The notes beneath the pieces were generated by a model that was not told where the DNA came from, did not search any database, and was given only the letters and a program-made list of their open reading frames with translations. Shown in pieces: positions 46,850-57,971 of a stretch of DNA of 64,000 nt. Positions within the stretch are counted from its first letter, which is position 1. Every line of letters starts with the position of its first letter. A program made the position numbers and the translations under genes. Source of the stretch: Trichosporon coremiiforme. Its lineage: Eukaryota; Basidiomycota; Tremellomycetes; Trichosporonales; Trichosporonaceae. The DNA is taken from assembly GCA_039545355.1 (NCBI GenBank), contig BCJJ01000003.1, positions 434,001 to 498,000 on the forward strand. The letters run 5' to 3'.

Positions 46850-49800
46850 ATGGACCCGACAAAACTCTTTGGCAAAGTCAACAAGGGTCTCGCAGTTGAT
46901 GCCGCCGCACAGGCCGAGTTCAACGAGAAGAAGTGAGTCCAGTCCAATGCATTGCACATTTCATGGCGCAGATCATGTTTTGCCCTTCCCTCCACTCGAC
47001 GTAAACAACATGCTGACGCAGCCACCTCTACCACCAAACCTCATCTTCAACCGTCCAATACACAAACAAACAAACGTCGACCTCCTCGACGACGACCCAA
47101 TGGCCGACGAAAACAGGCGAGTCTGGATCCCCGATGCAACCGAGGGCTTCCTCGCCGGCTGGGTCAAGTCCGAGCCGTCCGCAGCCGATGTCACAGCGGA
47201 TGCGACGGCAGAGGTAGTCGTGTCGGCCACTGGCGAGATGCGCACAGTGCCGACACACTCCCTCTCGCCCATGAACCCGCCCCAGTTCGACGGCGTCGAG
47301 GACATTGCCGAGCTCACCCACCTGAACGAGGCCAGCGTCGTCAACAATCTGCGATCACGATACGGCGCAGGCAGCATATACGTGAGTGACCTCTTCCGGC
47401 TGCGCTGACCATCAGAGCTACTCTGGGTACGTCGCAAACGTACGAACCTTCTAACCCGCAGTCTCTTCCTCATCTCCCTCAACCCCTACCGACCCCTTCC
47501 GATCTACACCTCCAGCATTGTCTCCCAGTACCGATCAAAGCGGAGAGAAGAGAACCCGCCGCACATCTTCGCCGTCGCCGAGCGTGCTTGGCAGCAGATC
47601 GGCGAGGAGAGGGAAAGCCAGTCGATTCTGATTACGTGAGTTGCACGAGCTAGGAAGTGAACTGACAGTCAGTGGAGAGTCTGGTGCAGGCAAGACGGAG
47701 AACACGAAGAAGGTCATTCAGTACCTCGCCGCGATCGCCAACACGAGTGACCCGTCGAATTCAGGAGCGTCGGCACCGCTCACCGGCTTACCGCGGTCGT
47801 CCAGCTTCAAGGGCAAGGCCTCCGAGGAGCTCTCCGTTGCTCCCAGGGGCGATGCCGAGCTCGGCCTGCTCGAGCGCCAGATCCTGCAGGCGAACCCGAT
47901 CCTCGAGTCGTTCGGTAACGCGCAGACGATGCGCAACAACAACTCGTCCCGATTCGGAAAGTTCGTTCGCATATTCTTCTCACCGTCCGGTGCTATCGCC
48001 GGAGCCAACATCGACTGGTACCTCCTGGAGAAGAGCCGTGTTACGCAGCGTGCTGCGGGCGAGCGCAACTTCCATGTCTTCTACCAGCTCTTGAAGGGAG
48101 CCAAGGAGGCTGGTTTCGCCGACCGACTTCTTCTCTCTGAGGGGCCGGAGAAGTTCGACATCCTGAACAAGACTCGACTCGAGATCGATGGTGTCGATGA
48201 TCTCGCTGAGTGGCGTCTGCTGAAGGAGGCGCTTGAAGTCGTCGGCTTCTCCGAGGAGGAGCAGTTCGAGCTCTTCCGCATCATCGCCATTATCCTGCAC
48301 ATCGGCAACATCGGGCTGACCGCGACCAACGCCGACCAGGCGCTGATGCCGCCAGAGTCCCAGCCTGTCGTCGAGAAGGTCTGCCATCTCCTGGGTATCT
48401 CCGATAAGGAGTTCATGAAGTCTGTTCTGGCTCCCAAGGTTCGTGCCGGTCGCGAGTGGGTCACGTATCCGCGATCCAAGAAGCAGGCCGAAGATGAGCT
48501 CGGCGCGCTCTCAAAGTTCATGTTTGAGCGCACTTTTGGTGGTATGGTCAGCCGCATTAACAAGGCCCTTGACCGTCCCAACGCCAAGTCGTGAGTTTGC
48601 ACAGTGGCTTTGTTAACTGACCCAAGGCTTTCCATTGGTGTCCTTGATATCGCCGGTTTCGAAATCTTCGAGGAGAACAGCTACGAGCAGCTGCTCATCA
48701 ACTTTACCAACGAGAAGCTGCAGCAGTTCTTCAACTTCCACATGTTCACGCTTGAGCAGGAGGAATACACCCGTGAAGGCATCAAGTGGGACTATGTCAA
48801 CTTTGGTCTCGACCTCCAGCCGACTATCGAGCTCATCGAGAGCGCCCAGCAGCCTGTCGGTATCATGTCCATGCTCGACGAGGAGTGCATCATGCCGCGA
48901 GCCACCGACATCACCTTCAACGACAAGGTGCAGTCCCTCTGGGAGCCGCCCAAGGGCAGCACGCAAGGTCCTCACCCCGGTAGCGCCAAGTTCAAGGCGA
49001 CTCGCTTCAGCCGTGGTTTCGTCATCAAGCACTACGCCGGCGACGTCGAGTACGTCACCGAGGGCTGGCTGCAGAAAAACAAGGACCCGATCAACGATGC
49101 GACAGCGCGCCTCGCCTCGCAGTCGACTGTTCCTGCTATCAAGACCATGTTCCACGAGTACGCCGAAGACGCCACGACTGCGACCGCCGGCAAGCGCGTC
49201 AAGCGCGGTGCCTTCCGCACCGTCGGCCAGCGCCACAAGGAACAGCTGAACCAGCTCATGAGCCAGCTCGCCAGCACGCAGCCGCACTTCGTCCGCTGCA
49301 TTGTCCCGAACTCGGAGAAGAAGCCCGGCAAGGTCGAGGTCAACCTTGTGCTCGACCAGCTCCGCTGCAACGGTGTCATTGAAGGCATCCGTATTGCCCG
49401 TCTCGGATATCCGAACCGTTTGTCGTTCGCCGAATTCCGCCAGCGCTACGAAGTCTTAGTCCCCGGTGTCGTCCCGCAGGGCTACATGGACGGCCGTAAA
49501 GCGGCTGGTCTCATCGCCGAGGCTCTCGAGCTCGACCCCGAGTTCTACGCCATCGGTGCCACCAAGATCTTCTTCAAGGCTGGTATTCTCGCCGAGCTCG
49601 AGGAGCGCCGCGACAACCTGCTGACAGACATCTTCCGCCGCTTCCAGTCCGCTGCGCGCATGCACATCTGCCGCCGCCGCATCAACAAGCTCATCAATCG
49701 CGCCCAGGCTGTGCGTGCCATCCAGCGCAACGCCCGCGCCTACATCGCCCTCCGCGACTGGCCGTGGTGGTCGCTGTATGTAAAGGTCCGACCGCTGCTT

Positions 49801-52050
49801 GCTGCCACCAAGGTCGACGACGAGCTTTCCGTTAAGCGCGCGGAGCTCGCCATGATCAAGGAGCGCGCCGAACGCGACGAGGCCGAGAAGAGGCGTCTAG
49901 AGGAGCTCAAGGTCGCTCTCGTCTCCGAGAAGGAGAAGGTCGAGGCGGACCTGCTTGCTGAGCGCGATCTCGCCGCCGAGAAGGACGAGATGCTGAAGCG
50001 CTCCAAGGAGCACGAGGCGCAGCTGCAGGAGCGCGTCGCCGAGCTCGAGGCCGAGCTGGAGAAGGTCGAGACTGCCCGTAGCGAGGTCAGCGCCACCGGC
50101 GAGAAGCAGCGTGATGCTCTCACCAAGCTCCAGCACAAGCACGACCAGCTCGCGCAGCAGATCAGCATGCTCGAGAAGAACGAGCTGTCGTGGCGCAACC
50201 GCGAGGCCGAGCTCCTCCGCACCGCCAAGGACAGGACCGCCGCGCACACCAAGCTCGAGAACGACAAGCTCGCCGTCGAGCGTCAGCTTGAAGACCTCCG
50301 CCGCGACATCGGTACCAAGGACGAGGCGACCCGACGAGCCGCCGACAAGAAGGCGTCCGAGATCTCCGAACTCCAGAAGCTGCTTGCCGAGGAGAAGAAG
50401 AAGGTCGAGATGCACACCACGAAGGCAGAGTCGCTCCAGAAGGACCTGCAGTCGCGCGATGTTGCGTCCAAGGACCTGCAGGAGATGATCAAGGCGCACG
50501 AGGCGACGCTCATGGCCAAGTCGCAAGCGATCGTAGACCTCGAGGGCAAGCACAGCGCGTCCGTCAAAGCGCATGAGGCGACCGAGTCTGCCCGCGCGGC
50601 TCTGCAGACCAAGGCTGAGTCGCTCGCGTCCGAGATTGCTGCGCGCGACCGCCAGATCCAGAAGGACGCCGCGGAGCGCGCGACGCTGGAGAAGTCGCTC
50701 GACGAGCTGCGCAAGGTCATGGACGCCAAGGCGGACGAGGACGTCAAGCGTCGCGAGGTCGAGAAGAGCCGCGAGGCGGAGATGGCGAGCCTGCGCCAGC
50801 AGGTCGCGTCTCTGCACCAGTCGCAGGAGAAGCAGCGCGAGAACTCGATTGCTCTCGCAAACAAGCTTCGCGTCGACATTGACGCTCTCCGGCAGCGCCA
50901 CTCGACGGCCGAGAAGAACCTCGCCGCGTCGAACGACGCGCTCAAGGCTAAGACGTCCGAGGCGAAGAAGCTCGAGGCCGCCGCCGAGGCCGCGCACAAG
51001 GCGAAGCGGGCTATCGAGGCGGACCTGGACCAGCTCAAGGCGCGCCTGCGCGCGACCGAGGGTAACCTGAACGGTGCGAACTCGGAGGTCAAGAAGCTCC
51101 AGGCGCGTCTGAAGGAGAAGGACCAGAAGTTTGCCGACCTCGAGGATGCGCTGTTACCGCTCGAGCACGAGCGGCAAGTACTCCGGAAGCGCCTGGACGA
51201 GACGTCGACGCACCTCGCGAAGGAGATTGCCACCCGCCAAGCGCTTGAGAAGTCTCTGTCCGAGCACCAAGAGGAGATTGCGAATCACCGCAACGAGCTC
51301 ACGCAGTTCGAGCGCGAGCTTGCCCAGGCCGCGGCGGACATCAAGGCGCGCGACGACGAGGTCGCCTTAATGCGGAGCCGGGAGAACAAGACGATCGTGG
51401 AGCACGTGCATGTCCTCGAGAGCGCGAAGAAGATGACGGACCGCCAGCTCGTGGAGCAGGTCAGCGAGAACAAGAAGCTGAACCAGATCCTGAAGAGCAT
51501 GGAGACACACCGCAACCGTCTCCAGGCCGATCTCGAGGACCTGCAGCGCTCCCACGACATGCTCAAGAAGGAGCGGAGCCGGGAGGCGCGTGCCGGCCGT
51601 GCCTCTCTCGGGCCGGCCGACGTCACATCCGCCGTGCTCGAGGAAGAGCGCAAAACGCGCGCAGCGGCCGAGGCAAAGGCAGCGAGCCTCGAGCGCGACC
51701 TGGCCGACATCAAGCGGCGCATGTCTACTGCCCCGCTCAACCCTCTGTCGCCGAAACGTTCCGTTTCCTCGTCTTCTGAGGGCAAGTTGGTCCGGGCACT
51801 CGACGAGATCAGCAGGCTACAGAAGAGCCTGGACGCTGTATCGCACGAGAACAGGCGGCTCGGGTCTGAACTGGCCTCAAGTCGGCAGAAGAACGACCTC
51901 TTGCAGCAGCTGCAGCAGAGCCACGACGCGCTGGGCCGGGACATGTCAGACCAGCTGAAGCGCCTCGACTCCAGCGCTCTGGGCGGACCGAGGCGGAATG
52001 GACACGCAGCGCAGACGAGTATTGGAAGTAAACCCGCCTTCATCCGCTAG
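46850..52050 (+). CDS. MYO1: Class II myosin heavy chain
   Basis: Exons 46850-46932, 47117-47381, an 11-nt microexon 47416-47426, 47462-47635, 47673-48590 and 48627-52050 give 1624 residues. The microexon AGCTACTCTGG completes IYSYSGLFLISLNPY. Motor landmarks are the P-loop GESGAGKTENTKK, switch I NNNSSRFGKF, switch II LDIAGFEIFEENSYEQL and the actin-binding PHFVRCIVPNSEKKPG. After the converter comes one IQ motif (AVRAIQRNARAYI), then about 840 residues of heptad-rich coiled coil with a Ser/Pro break near residue 1510. It is the cytokinetic ring myosin of yeasts. No other tail domain is seen, which fits class II. Confidence 0.96.
47416..47426 (+). other. 11-nt microexon in the myosin gene
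   Basis: Bases AGCTACTCTGG between introns of 34 and 35 nt encode the conserved Y-S-G of the motor's IYSYSGLFL strand. Confidence 0.85.
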
Positions 52051-52175
52051 CAGCGGATGAGCACGGAGGGATAGGAATTGTAGTGGACTCTTGCTTGACA
52101 CAAATATGTATTGTACATGACTGAAGCAGGTTTTGATACGCGCGTAAGCGCCCGCGCTACACGAGGTGTATGGGG

Positions 52176-53316
52176 CTATGGCTCAGGTTCGGTCTTGACC
52201 TGCGGGGTCTTCGGAGCGGGCTGCTTCGGGGCTCGTTTGCGAGTCTTCTTCGCAGGAGCGGCTGGAGTATCGTCCTTAGGAACCCCTGGGGCAGTAATGT
52301 TCTTGGTCGCAGAAGCCTCAGCGGGCTCAGCAGCGATGCGTTTCTTGCGGTTCCTCTTCCGCTTGCCAGGCTCACCCTCCGCGTCCGCTGCGGTCTTGTT
52401 CTTCGGGTCGGCAGCGGGGCAAGCAGGCACAGCGTCCTCATGTGCCCGCTCAGGCGCGGTCGGTGGAAGTGGAGGCTGGGCCCTGTTACGCGGCCTCCGG
52501 GGCCTCTTCACAGCCCGGTTAGTCTCTGCAGCTTTGCCCAGTGATGAAGCCCGGTCATTCGTCTGGGCGCTTGTTGCGGGTCGAGTCTCGGCTGCTGGTC
52601 CAGCCGGAGGCTCATCGGGGTGATACTTAGGGATGGAAGCGGGCTCAGTCTTAACTGCTGCCTTCTTCTGGCGAGGCTTGCGCGGCTTACGGGGCCTGGT
52701 GTCGGAGGGTGCCGGTCTAAGGGCCGGGTGCTTTCCCATTCCCTTCTCTGGCTTTTGCGGCGAGACGGGTTCGGTCTTCACCTCCGCCTCTGCCACCCGT
52801 AGTTCTCTCCCTGTCCCGATGTTCTCGTTGTTCCCGTTCTTCTCGTTGCTCACGATGTTCACGTTGTTCTCGTTGTTCACGTTGTTCATGTTCGGCTTCA
52901 CCCCTGAGTTCACGGCGAACTGATCAGCCGCAGCGACAGCTTCACCAGGCTGAGCTGTAGTAGTCTGCGGAGGTTGCTGAGCCGAGAGCTGTAGCCGTGG
53001 ATGGAGGTGGTGGAGTGGACGCATGAGGTCCTCGATACATGCCGCTGATTGTTGTTAGGACTAGTGAGAGTGGAAGGGACGCACCGAGGAAATGAACGTC
53101 CCTCACGGCGCTGGAGTAAGTGGCCAGTGCCTCGTCCCAAGTACTGTTCGTCAGGGCCATGAGTCTTCCAACGCTGATGTAGTCTGGGTTCAGCACTCAG
53201 CACACTCTCAATACGATCCAAAGGAGAAAAGAGTGAGATCTTGGGGCGTTATCGAACTCACCGATCTCGGTCATTTCACGTCCAGCCGCCGCCGGGGCGG
53301 CTCTGTGTGATGTCAT
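52176..53316 (-). CDS. UBA-like protein A with long basic disordered tail, 340 residues
   Basis: Exons 53316-53262, 53183-53085 (99 nt) and 53044-52176. The short N-terminus MTSHRAAPAAAGREMTEI leads into the 33-residue module, starting DYISVGRLMALTNSTWDEAL. The tail of about 285 residues has an Asn-rich tract (NMNNVNNENNVN) and repeated basic clusters (RKPRKPRQKK, VKRPRRPRNR, GKRKRNRKKR) mixed with VKTEP phrases. That composition suggests a nuclear, perhaps nucleic-acid-binding tail. This member has Ser where the others have a conserved Cys. First intron phase 1 within Asp, second phase 1. It is the first of five tandem genes. The function is unknown. Confidence 0.78.
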
Positions 53317-53791
53317 CTTGGCACCAGCTGGATGTCGATGGCGATGATGAGAATGGTGGCGATGAAAAAGTCGATGAAGGAGAAGAGGACCTAGATACAG
53401 TAGAGGAGAGTGGGATGGGTTCGAGTGCTGCGCAGACGGACAGACGTGTGCACCGTCGCTCCCTCTCCAAAGACGCGGTGCACCGCTTGCCCAGCGCCGA
53501 GAAAGCATATCGCACCATTGCACAGTCTGCACCAACGCACCACCACCATCATCGCATCGCGTCCTCCACATTCACGACGCGGGCACATTCTCACCCCGCG
53601 TACGCGTCAGTCTGATGAGTCCAAGCGTTCACGGTCCAGTGAGTCGTATATGCACGAAGAGTAAGTGAGAGGCGAATGCATCCCCTACCTATTGACTATC
53701 TATTCACAATGCCAGCGCGGGCTCCGTTTTGACCGTCGCTGTTTCGGTTTCGTTTTGCGCCCCTATGGTAAGGCTTCATTTTGATTGACGC
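53317..53791. other. Spacer between UBA-like genes A and B
   Basis: 475 bp. No further 99-nt module exon found on either strand. Serves as promoter of gene A and 3' flank of gene B. Confidence 0.45.
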
Positions 53792-54130
53792 CTATTTGGT
53801 GCCTTCCCCGCGGAAGTGCAAGCGCTGCTCAAGCTCGATCAGAATGTAGTAGACTGTGCTCGTCAGCTATCTCCGCTGTTCGACAGCTCACAAGCTGCGT
53901 CGTACGCCTTCTCGGCGAAGAAGTACGCACGGTGCGCGAGGTCGTAGTGGCACCCGGCTGACTTCATGAGGTGCTTGATCATGTGCTGGTCTGTCGTTAG
54001 GGAAAGAAGCTGGAGTGGGGAATGAGGGCTCAAACTCACCGTGGGGAGTCGGCTGGTCAGGGACCGACTCGGGAGGGTCACGCCAGGGGTTGGACTCGTC
54101 GAGGCGGGGCTTGTCGGTGTCCGCGTACAT
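53792..54130 (-). CDS. Small UBA-like protein B, 83 residues
   Basis: Middle exon 53990-53892 (99 nt). The N-terminus MYADTDKPRLDESNPWRDPP is acidic and Pro-rich. The module starts DQHMIKHLMKSAGCHYDLAH and ends AYDAA, then FYYILIELEQRLHFRGEGTK completes a third helix. Both introns are phase 1 at the family positions (G|AC and T|TC). It stops with TAG at 53792-53794. The module's Ala-Gly-Cys replaces the Thr-x-Cys of relatives. No known name. Coding is supported by the open frame over two introns and by alignment to four neighbours. Confidence 0.78.
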
Positions 54131-54691
54131 GACTAGTTGCTGGAACAGTGAGTGCGTAATGAGGCGAGCTCCTTTTGAGTATGATAGCCTGGGGAGACCA
54201 ACGATGGAGAGCGGGTCAAGAATGGTGGGTTTATATACCTTCCAACCTCGAGATTCTGACTCGTCTCGGACGTCTCGGACGAGTCTGGGCGCCGACACAG
54301 GCGGGACCATCTGGTATCGTGATGGCGTGCTGTATCTGATAGCACCGGCTGCGCCCTCGCATCTGGGAATGCTCCCACAATAGCTCTTCACGTGCTCACC
54401 GGGACAATGGGACGGACTGGAGTGTGTGCCAAGCTGTGTGGGAGGTGTGTGGCGCGTCGCACTCATTTTACTCTATTTTTCGAGCCTTTCGCCCCCACCT
54501 CCACCATTCGGTCCGCTGACTCCGTGACGGCCGTACGTTGCAGCCCTTTACCCTCCGCCTAGCCTTCCACCTATGCACACATCATACACGTGTTGGTTTG
54601 GGCCTTCGTCACTCGGACAATGGGTAAGTCGTGCATGCGGCGGCTGTGGGAGACTACAGAGAGTGGACTCCACGTGGAAAAGGTTGGCGCG
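54131..54691. other. Spacer between UBA-like genes B and C
   Basis: 561 bp, promoter of gene B and 3' flank of gene C. A short duplicated stretch, GTCTCGGAC twice, lies at about 54264-54284. No coding exon found. Confidence 0.45.
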
Positions 54692-55003
54692 TCAGGAGCG
54701 ACGCTGTTGCTGTTGGTTCAGTTCGAACGCAATCTCCATGAGGATGTCCCTTTCAGGCTGGTTCGTGTTGATATAGCGTGCTGCGTGTCAGGGTGTATTC
54801 AGGGGGGTGCCGAGCTGGGGACTCACCGGCCAGCTCCATATTCGCCATACAGGAGCAGTATGCGACGACGGCTTCTTCTTGGGTGCAGTTCGTCTGGAGG
54901 ATGAGAATGCCGACGCAGTGCTGGTCTAACCATTAGGGAGATAGGAACGTCGGATCTTACCGAAGGCGCTCATGTTGCGGTATGCTCTGTAGTCGATAGG
55001 CAT
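54692..55003 (-). CDS. Small UBA-like protein C, 76 residues
   Basis: Middle exon 54925-54827 (99 nt). Exon 1 encodes MPIDYRAYRNMSAF. The module starts DQHCVGILILQTNCTQEEAV and ends NMELA; the third exon begins ARYINTNQPERDILMEIAFE and ends in a Gln-rich QQQQRRS. Introns are phase 1 at the same two positions as the other members. It shares the QTNCT-EEA-V-AY pattern most closely with gene D (ETRCT-EEA-L-AY), suggesting a recent duplication between C and D. The product is unknown. Confidence 0.78.
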
Positions 55004-55322
55004 GTCGCAGAGCTCCCTAGGGGTCGGGCGAGAGCTTGGACGGTGAGTGAATTGGGTTGGTAAAGAGCGAGGTGAAGAGGTGTACATTGGCTGAGGAATG
55101 TCTTCACGTCTGTCCTCAGTGTCCCTACGGCTAAGCTAACACTTGGCGCGAGAGAGTGACCAGCCCACCTCACTGTCAGCAGCTGGAAGTACACTCTCGC
55201 TGGCCTGTGCACACTCCCCAGCCAGAATGCAGAAATCGGCAGTACGAGCTCCCCAACCTGTGCTACACTGATTTTCGGCCAGCTCGTACTCTGTGAAGTA
55301 CAACATGCATTACGTACAGCAA
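55004..55322. other. Spacer between UBA-like genes C and D
   Basis: 319 bp, promoter of gene C and 3' flank of gene D. Nothing else found. Confidence 0.4.
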
Positions 55323-55925
55323 CTACGAAGCCTTGGGGCTCCCGGCGGCGCTCCCTGCGGCGCTCTGAGCGCCCTCAGCCTTCTCCTCCTTCTTGTACGG
55401 CTCAGGATAACCAGATCCAGTTCTGTCAGCAGTGTACTCCACCACCTCGAGCTCTTCATCCAGCAAGTTGGGATTGACAATGTTGCGCTCGGCCTTGGCA
55501 GCGAGAAACTCCTGCGCGAGATTGGCCCTCTCGCGCAACTTCTTCTCCTTGATTTTCTCAAGCTGCCTCTCCGCAGCCTCCTCGTCGGCGCGGCGATTGT
55601 GAATGTACGCGGCTGGATATGAGTGAGGGTTTGAAGGGCGAACCGTACCAGCAGACGTCATGTTGCGGCCGCAGGCGAAGTAGGCGAGCATTGCTTCTTC
55701 CCAAGTGCAGCGCGTCTCGAGCATGAGTACGCCAACAAAGTGGGCGTCTACTGTCAGCGGTAGTCAGAGCGCAGGCGGTCGGCGAGAAGTTTTATCTGAA
55801 AGAACAGGGGAGGGGGGCTTGCTAGCAGCCCTCAAAGTTGTGCATCACTGCCCTAAGTCCGCTCATTACTCACCGACATCATTCATGCGCAAGAAGAAGC
55901 GGAAGTTGAAGTTGTAGTTGGGCAT
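55323..55925 (-). CDS. UBA-like protein D with charged helical tail, 146 residues
   Basis: Middle exon 55747-55649 (99 nt). Exon 1 encodes MPNYNFNFRFFLRMNDV, oddly rich in Asn and Phe. The module begins DAHFVGVLMLETRCTWEEAM and ends NMTSA. Exon 3 continues AAYIHNRRADEEAAERQLEK, a strongly charged helix that runs on for about 40 residues, then an Ala/Gly/Ser-rich end. Introns are phase 1 at the family positions. This is the second longest member. The charged helix might be a coiled coil, so a binding partner is possible, but nothing in the sequence names it. Confidence 0.78.
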
Positions 55926-56564
55926 CGTAAGAGGTGGCCACCTCCGGGTTTGCAATCGGAGCTGTTGAGAAGGGTCTGAAGAGTTTTTGCAACTGCAGTG
56001 AAGACCTGTCCCCACTCCAATGCAAGTCTTGTGTGTCCCTCTCAGTCGTCCTCGACGCTTGTATTGCAGGCTGTCCATCAAGGACGTCGCTCTGGGATGT
56101 GATTATGGAGGGTGAACGGATGCCACATTCGCACCGCTTGTGTGTAGCGAGGCCCAAGCTGCGCAGTTCGCCTACAGCAGCGACCGAAGCTCTGAGCAGA
56201 CTGTTTCGCAACTTGCAGAGGCGTGGTAAACCCATGGGGGAAACGATGAGCCGCCGTTGCTGTCTATTGCGGCGCATTCACGATGCATCCAGGAGTCGAT
56301 CTGGATGAACATCCCGATCCCTAACAGATGCGCATACTCCTCCAACTGAATTGATGGTATTGTCTGTCAGATGAACACTGCAGCTGTTATAGCCCCAACG
56401 ACAACCCAGTATACATTGAGATACTACACTACTGCTACACTTCCTCCTGCTCCTCCCCCACGCCCATCCCCATCCCCGGGCCACTGCCTCTACTAATTTA
56501 CTGTGACTGCGAATCTTGTTCATCAGGGTCAAGAAGTCCCGTTAGGCAGGTGACGACGCATGCG
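55926..56564. other. Spacer between UBA-like genes D and E
   Basis: 639 bp. Searched on both strands for another 99-nt module exon and none found. ORFs here look spurious. Confidence 0.4.
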
Positions 56565-56817
56565 CTACATGCGGGCCTCGATCCAGTCCACTGCTTGTCA
56601 GTTACACCCAGCTGTAGCTCTAACTCACTCGCAACAACCATGTCGCCCTCGGCCCCGAAGTAGGCCTGGTACGCCATCTCCCACGAGCAGCCCGTCTCGT
56701 TGACGAGGTACTGGATGTTGGCGAGGTCTGAGGTGTCAGCGTCTACTTGATGGCCATGGGCAACGTCGATAGGAGTGGGAGGGAGGACTCACCGAGCTCG
56801 TCGACGTCGTTGAGCAT
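56565..56817 (-). CDS. Minimal UBA-like protein E, 49 residues
   Basis: Middle exon 56727-56629 (99 nt). Exon 1 encodes only MLNDVDEL, exon 3 only MDWIEARM before TAG. The module, starting DLANIQYLVNETGCSWEMAY with GAEGDMVVA at the end, is the closest of the six to a textbook UBA: ETGCS turn, then A-x2-AY, then GDM-A and a Trp-Ile in helix 3. Introns are phase 1 at the family positions. The frame stays open upstream to a Met at 57018, so a longer N-terminus is possible, but that part has low-complexity Ser/Leu/Thr content. This is the family's minimal form. Confidence 0.75.
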
Positions 56818-57544
56818 GTAGACGGAAGACACTGTTAGGTTGTTGGTAGAGGTAGAGAAGGTAGAAGCTGAGGTGAGGTGAGATTTGAGAGGAAGCTGAG
56901 GAAGAGAGTAGAGAGGGACTGTTGCTGAGGATGGGGAGGAAAGAGGACGTGGAGACGCTCGTTTCTTATACCCTTCGCGACGAGGAGCGAGCGGGCGTTG
57001 ATGGACAGCGTCGCACACTCGCGCGGAGTGCGTTCAGCACTGGTCACCACCTTCGCTAGAAGGCGAAGGTGGTGCGACATCAGTGCGGCGTGTTCATCAG
57101 CGGCTCGAGAGGACCCGAGCCTGGACCGCGATGATGGACAAAGGCGGGCCGGACGCACACACGTGCACACACAACGCGGTCCGGCATGCGGATATTGCCA
57201 GAACGGGAGAGCCACTGAAAGACGTGAGTCTCTCAATGCCTCACGGCGCTACTGCTGGGCAATCTATGCATTCAGTAGCGTGCTCGCATGGCGGGGAGTG
57301 CCTGCATGACTCTCCTCCGGGAAGCAACCCTCCTCGTAAGCGTTGATGAACAAATATTCGCGGAAATCATCACAATCCGCTGCACTTCTTCCATCAGCTT
57401 GATTTAAAGCCTAACTGTTCCTATCAACTACAGGGACTCTCAGAGCACAATCCTGGACGCGTAGAGGTGCAGAAACCCGGGTTTGCGCGAGCGGGGTTGC
57501 GCTCACCGGCATCCCCGCTCGGACCCGTCAGCAATAACATTTCG
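56818..57544. other. Upstream region of UBA-like gene E and 5' flank of the tRNA
   Basis: 727 bp, holding the promoter of gene E (-). No gene recognised. The ORF extending gene E upstream to 57018 may or may not be translated. Confidence 0.4.
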
Positions 57545-57627
57545 GAGGATGTGGCTCAGCGGTAGAAGCGGCGGATTGCAATTACGCAACCATCCGTAGG
57601 TCCCCGGTTCGATCCCGGGCATTCTCT
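57545..57627 (+). tRNA. tRNA-Cys(GCA) with a 10-nt intron
   Basis: Acceptor stem GAGGATG/CATTCTC with one G-T wobble, D-arm GCTCAGCGGTAG, anticodon stem GCGGA/TCCGT, T-arm CCCGG-TTCGATC-CCGGG. The loop TTGCAA is followed by ten extra bases (57582-57591) and then A, so the anticodon is GCA and the intron lies between positions 37 and 38. A T-run follows at 57631-57635, a likely RNA polymerase III terminator. Confidence 0.92.
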
Positions 57628-57971
57628 CGTTTTTTGGAATCTTTCCGAGCATTCGGACAGTTTTCGGTCGGTTCTTTTTTTCGGTGGGGATTGCGGCCGA
57701 TGCCCCGGGCCTTGAGCGCCGTTTGCTGTTGCCGGCGGCAGCGGCACGGGCTTGGCTAAAACTGACCTCTGGGCGTGTGCCGGCTACGCGGAACATTTCA
57801 GCCACCTCCAGGGAAGAGCGACTCACTCCCTCTGCTCCACGGCGCGGACCCGCGGTACGGCACGGCAGCGGGCGGCGAGGAGTTTGCGACATTAACTTGC
57901 ATCGACTCGGTTGGTCATCGGCGTCCTAAAAGTCGCGTCTGTTGCTTCCTCCACATCACCACGACAACAAC
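57628..57971. promoter_or_regulatory. tRNA terminator region and promoter of the histidine phosphatase gene
   Basis: 344 bp. T-runs at 57631-57635 and 57676-57681 can end RNA polymerase III transcription of the tRNA. The rest is upstream of the phosphatase ATG. No other site recognised. Confidence 0.5.

Noticed and set aside
49897..51233. Long minus-strand ORFs (366 and 316 residues)
   Set aside because: Antisense to the myosin coiled coil; Leu/Arg- or Ser-rich reading caused by the heptad codon pattern.
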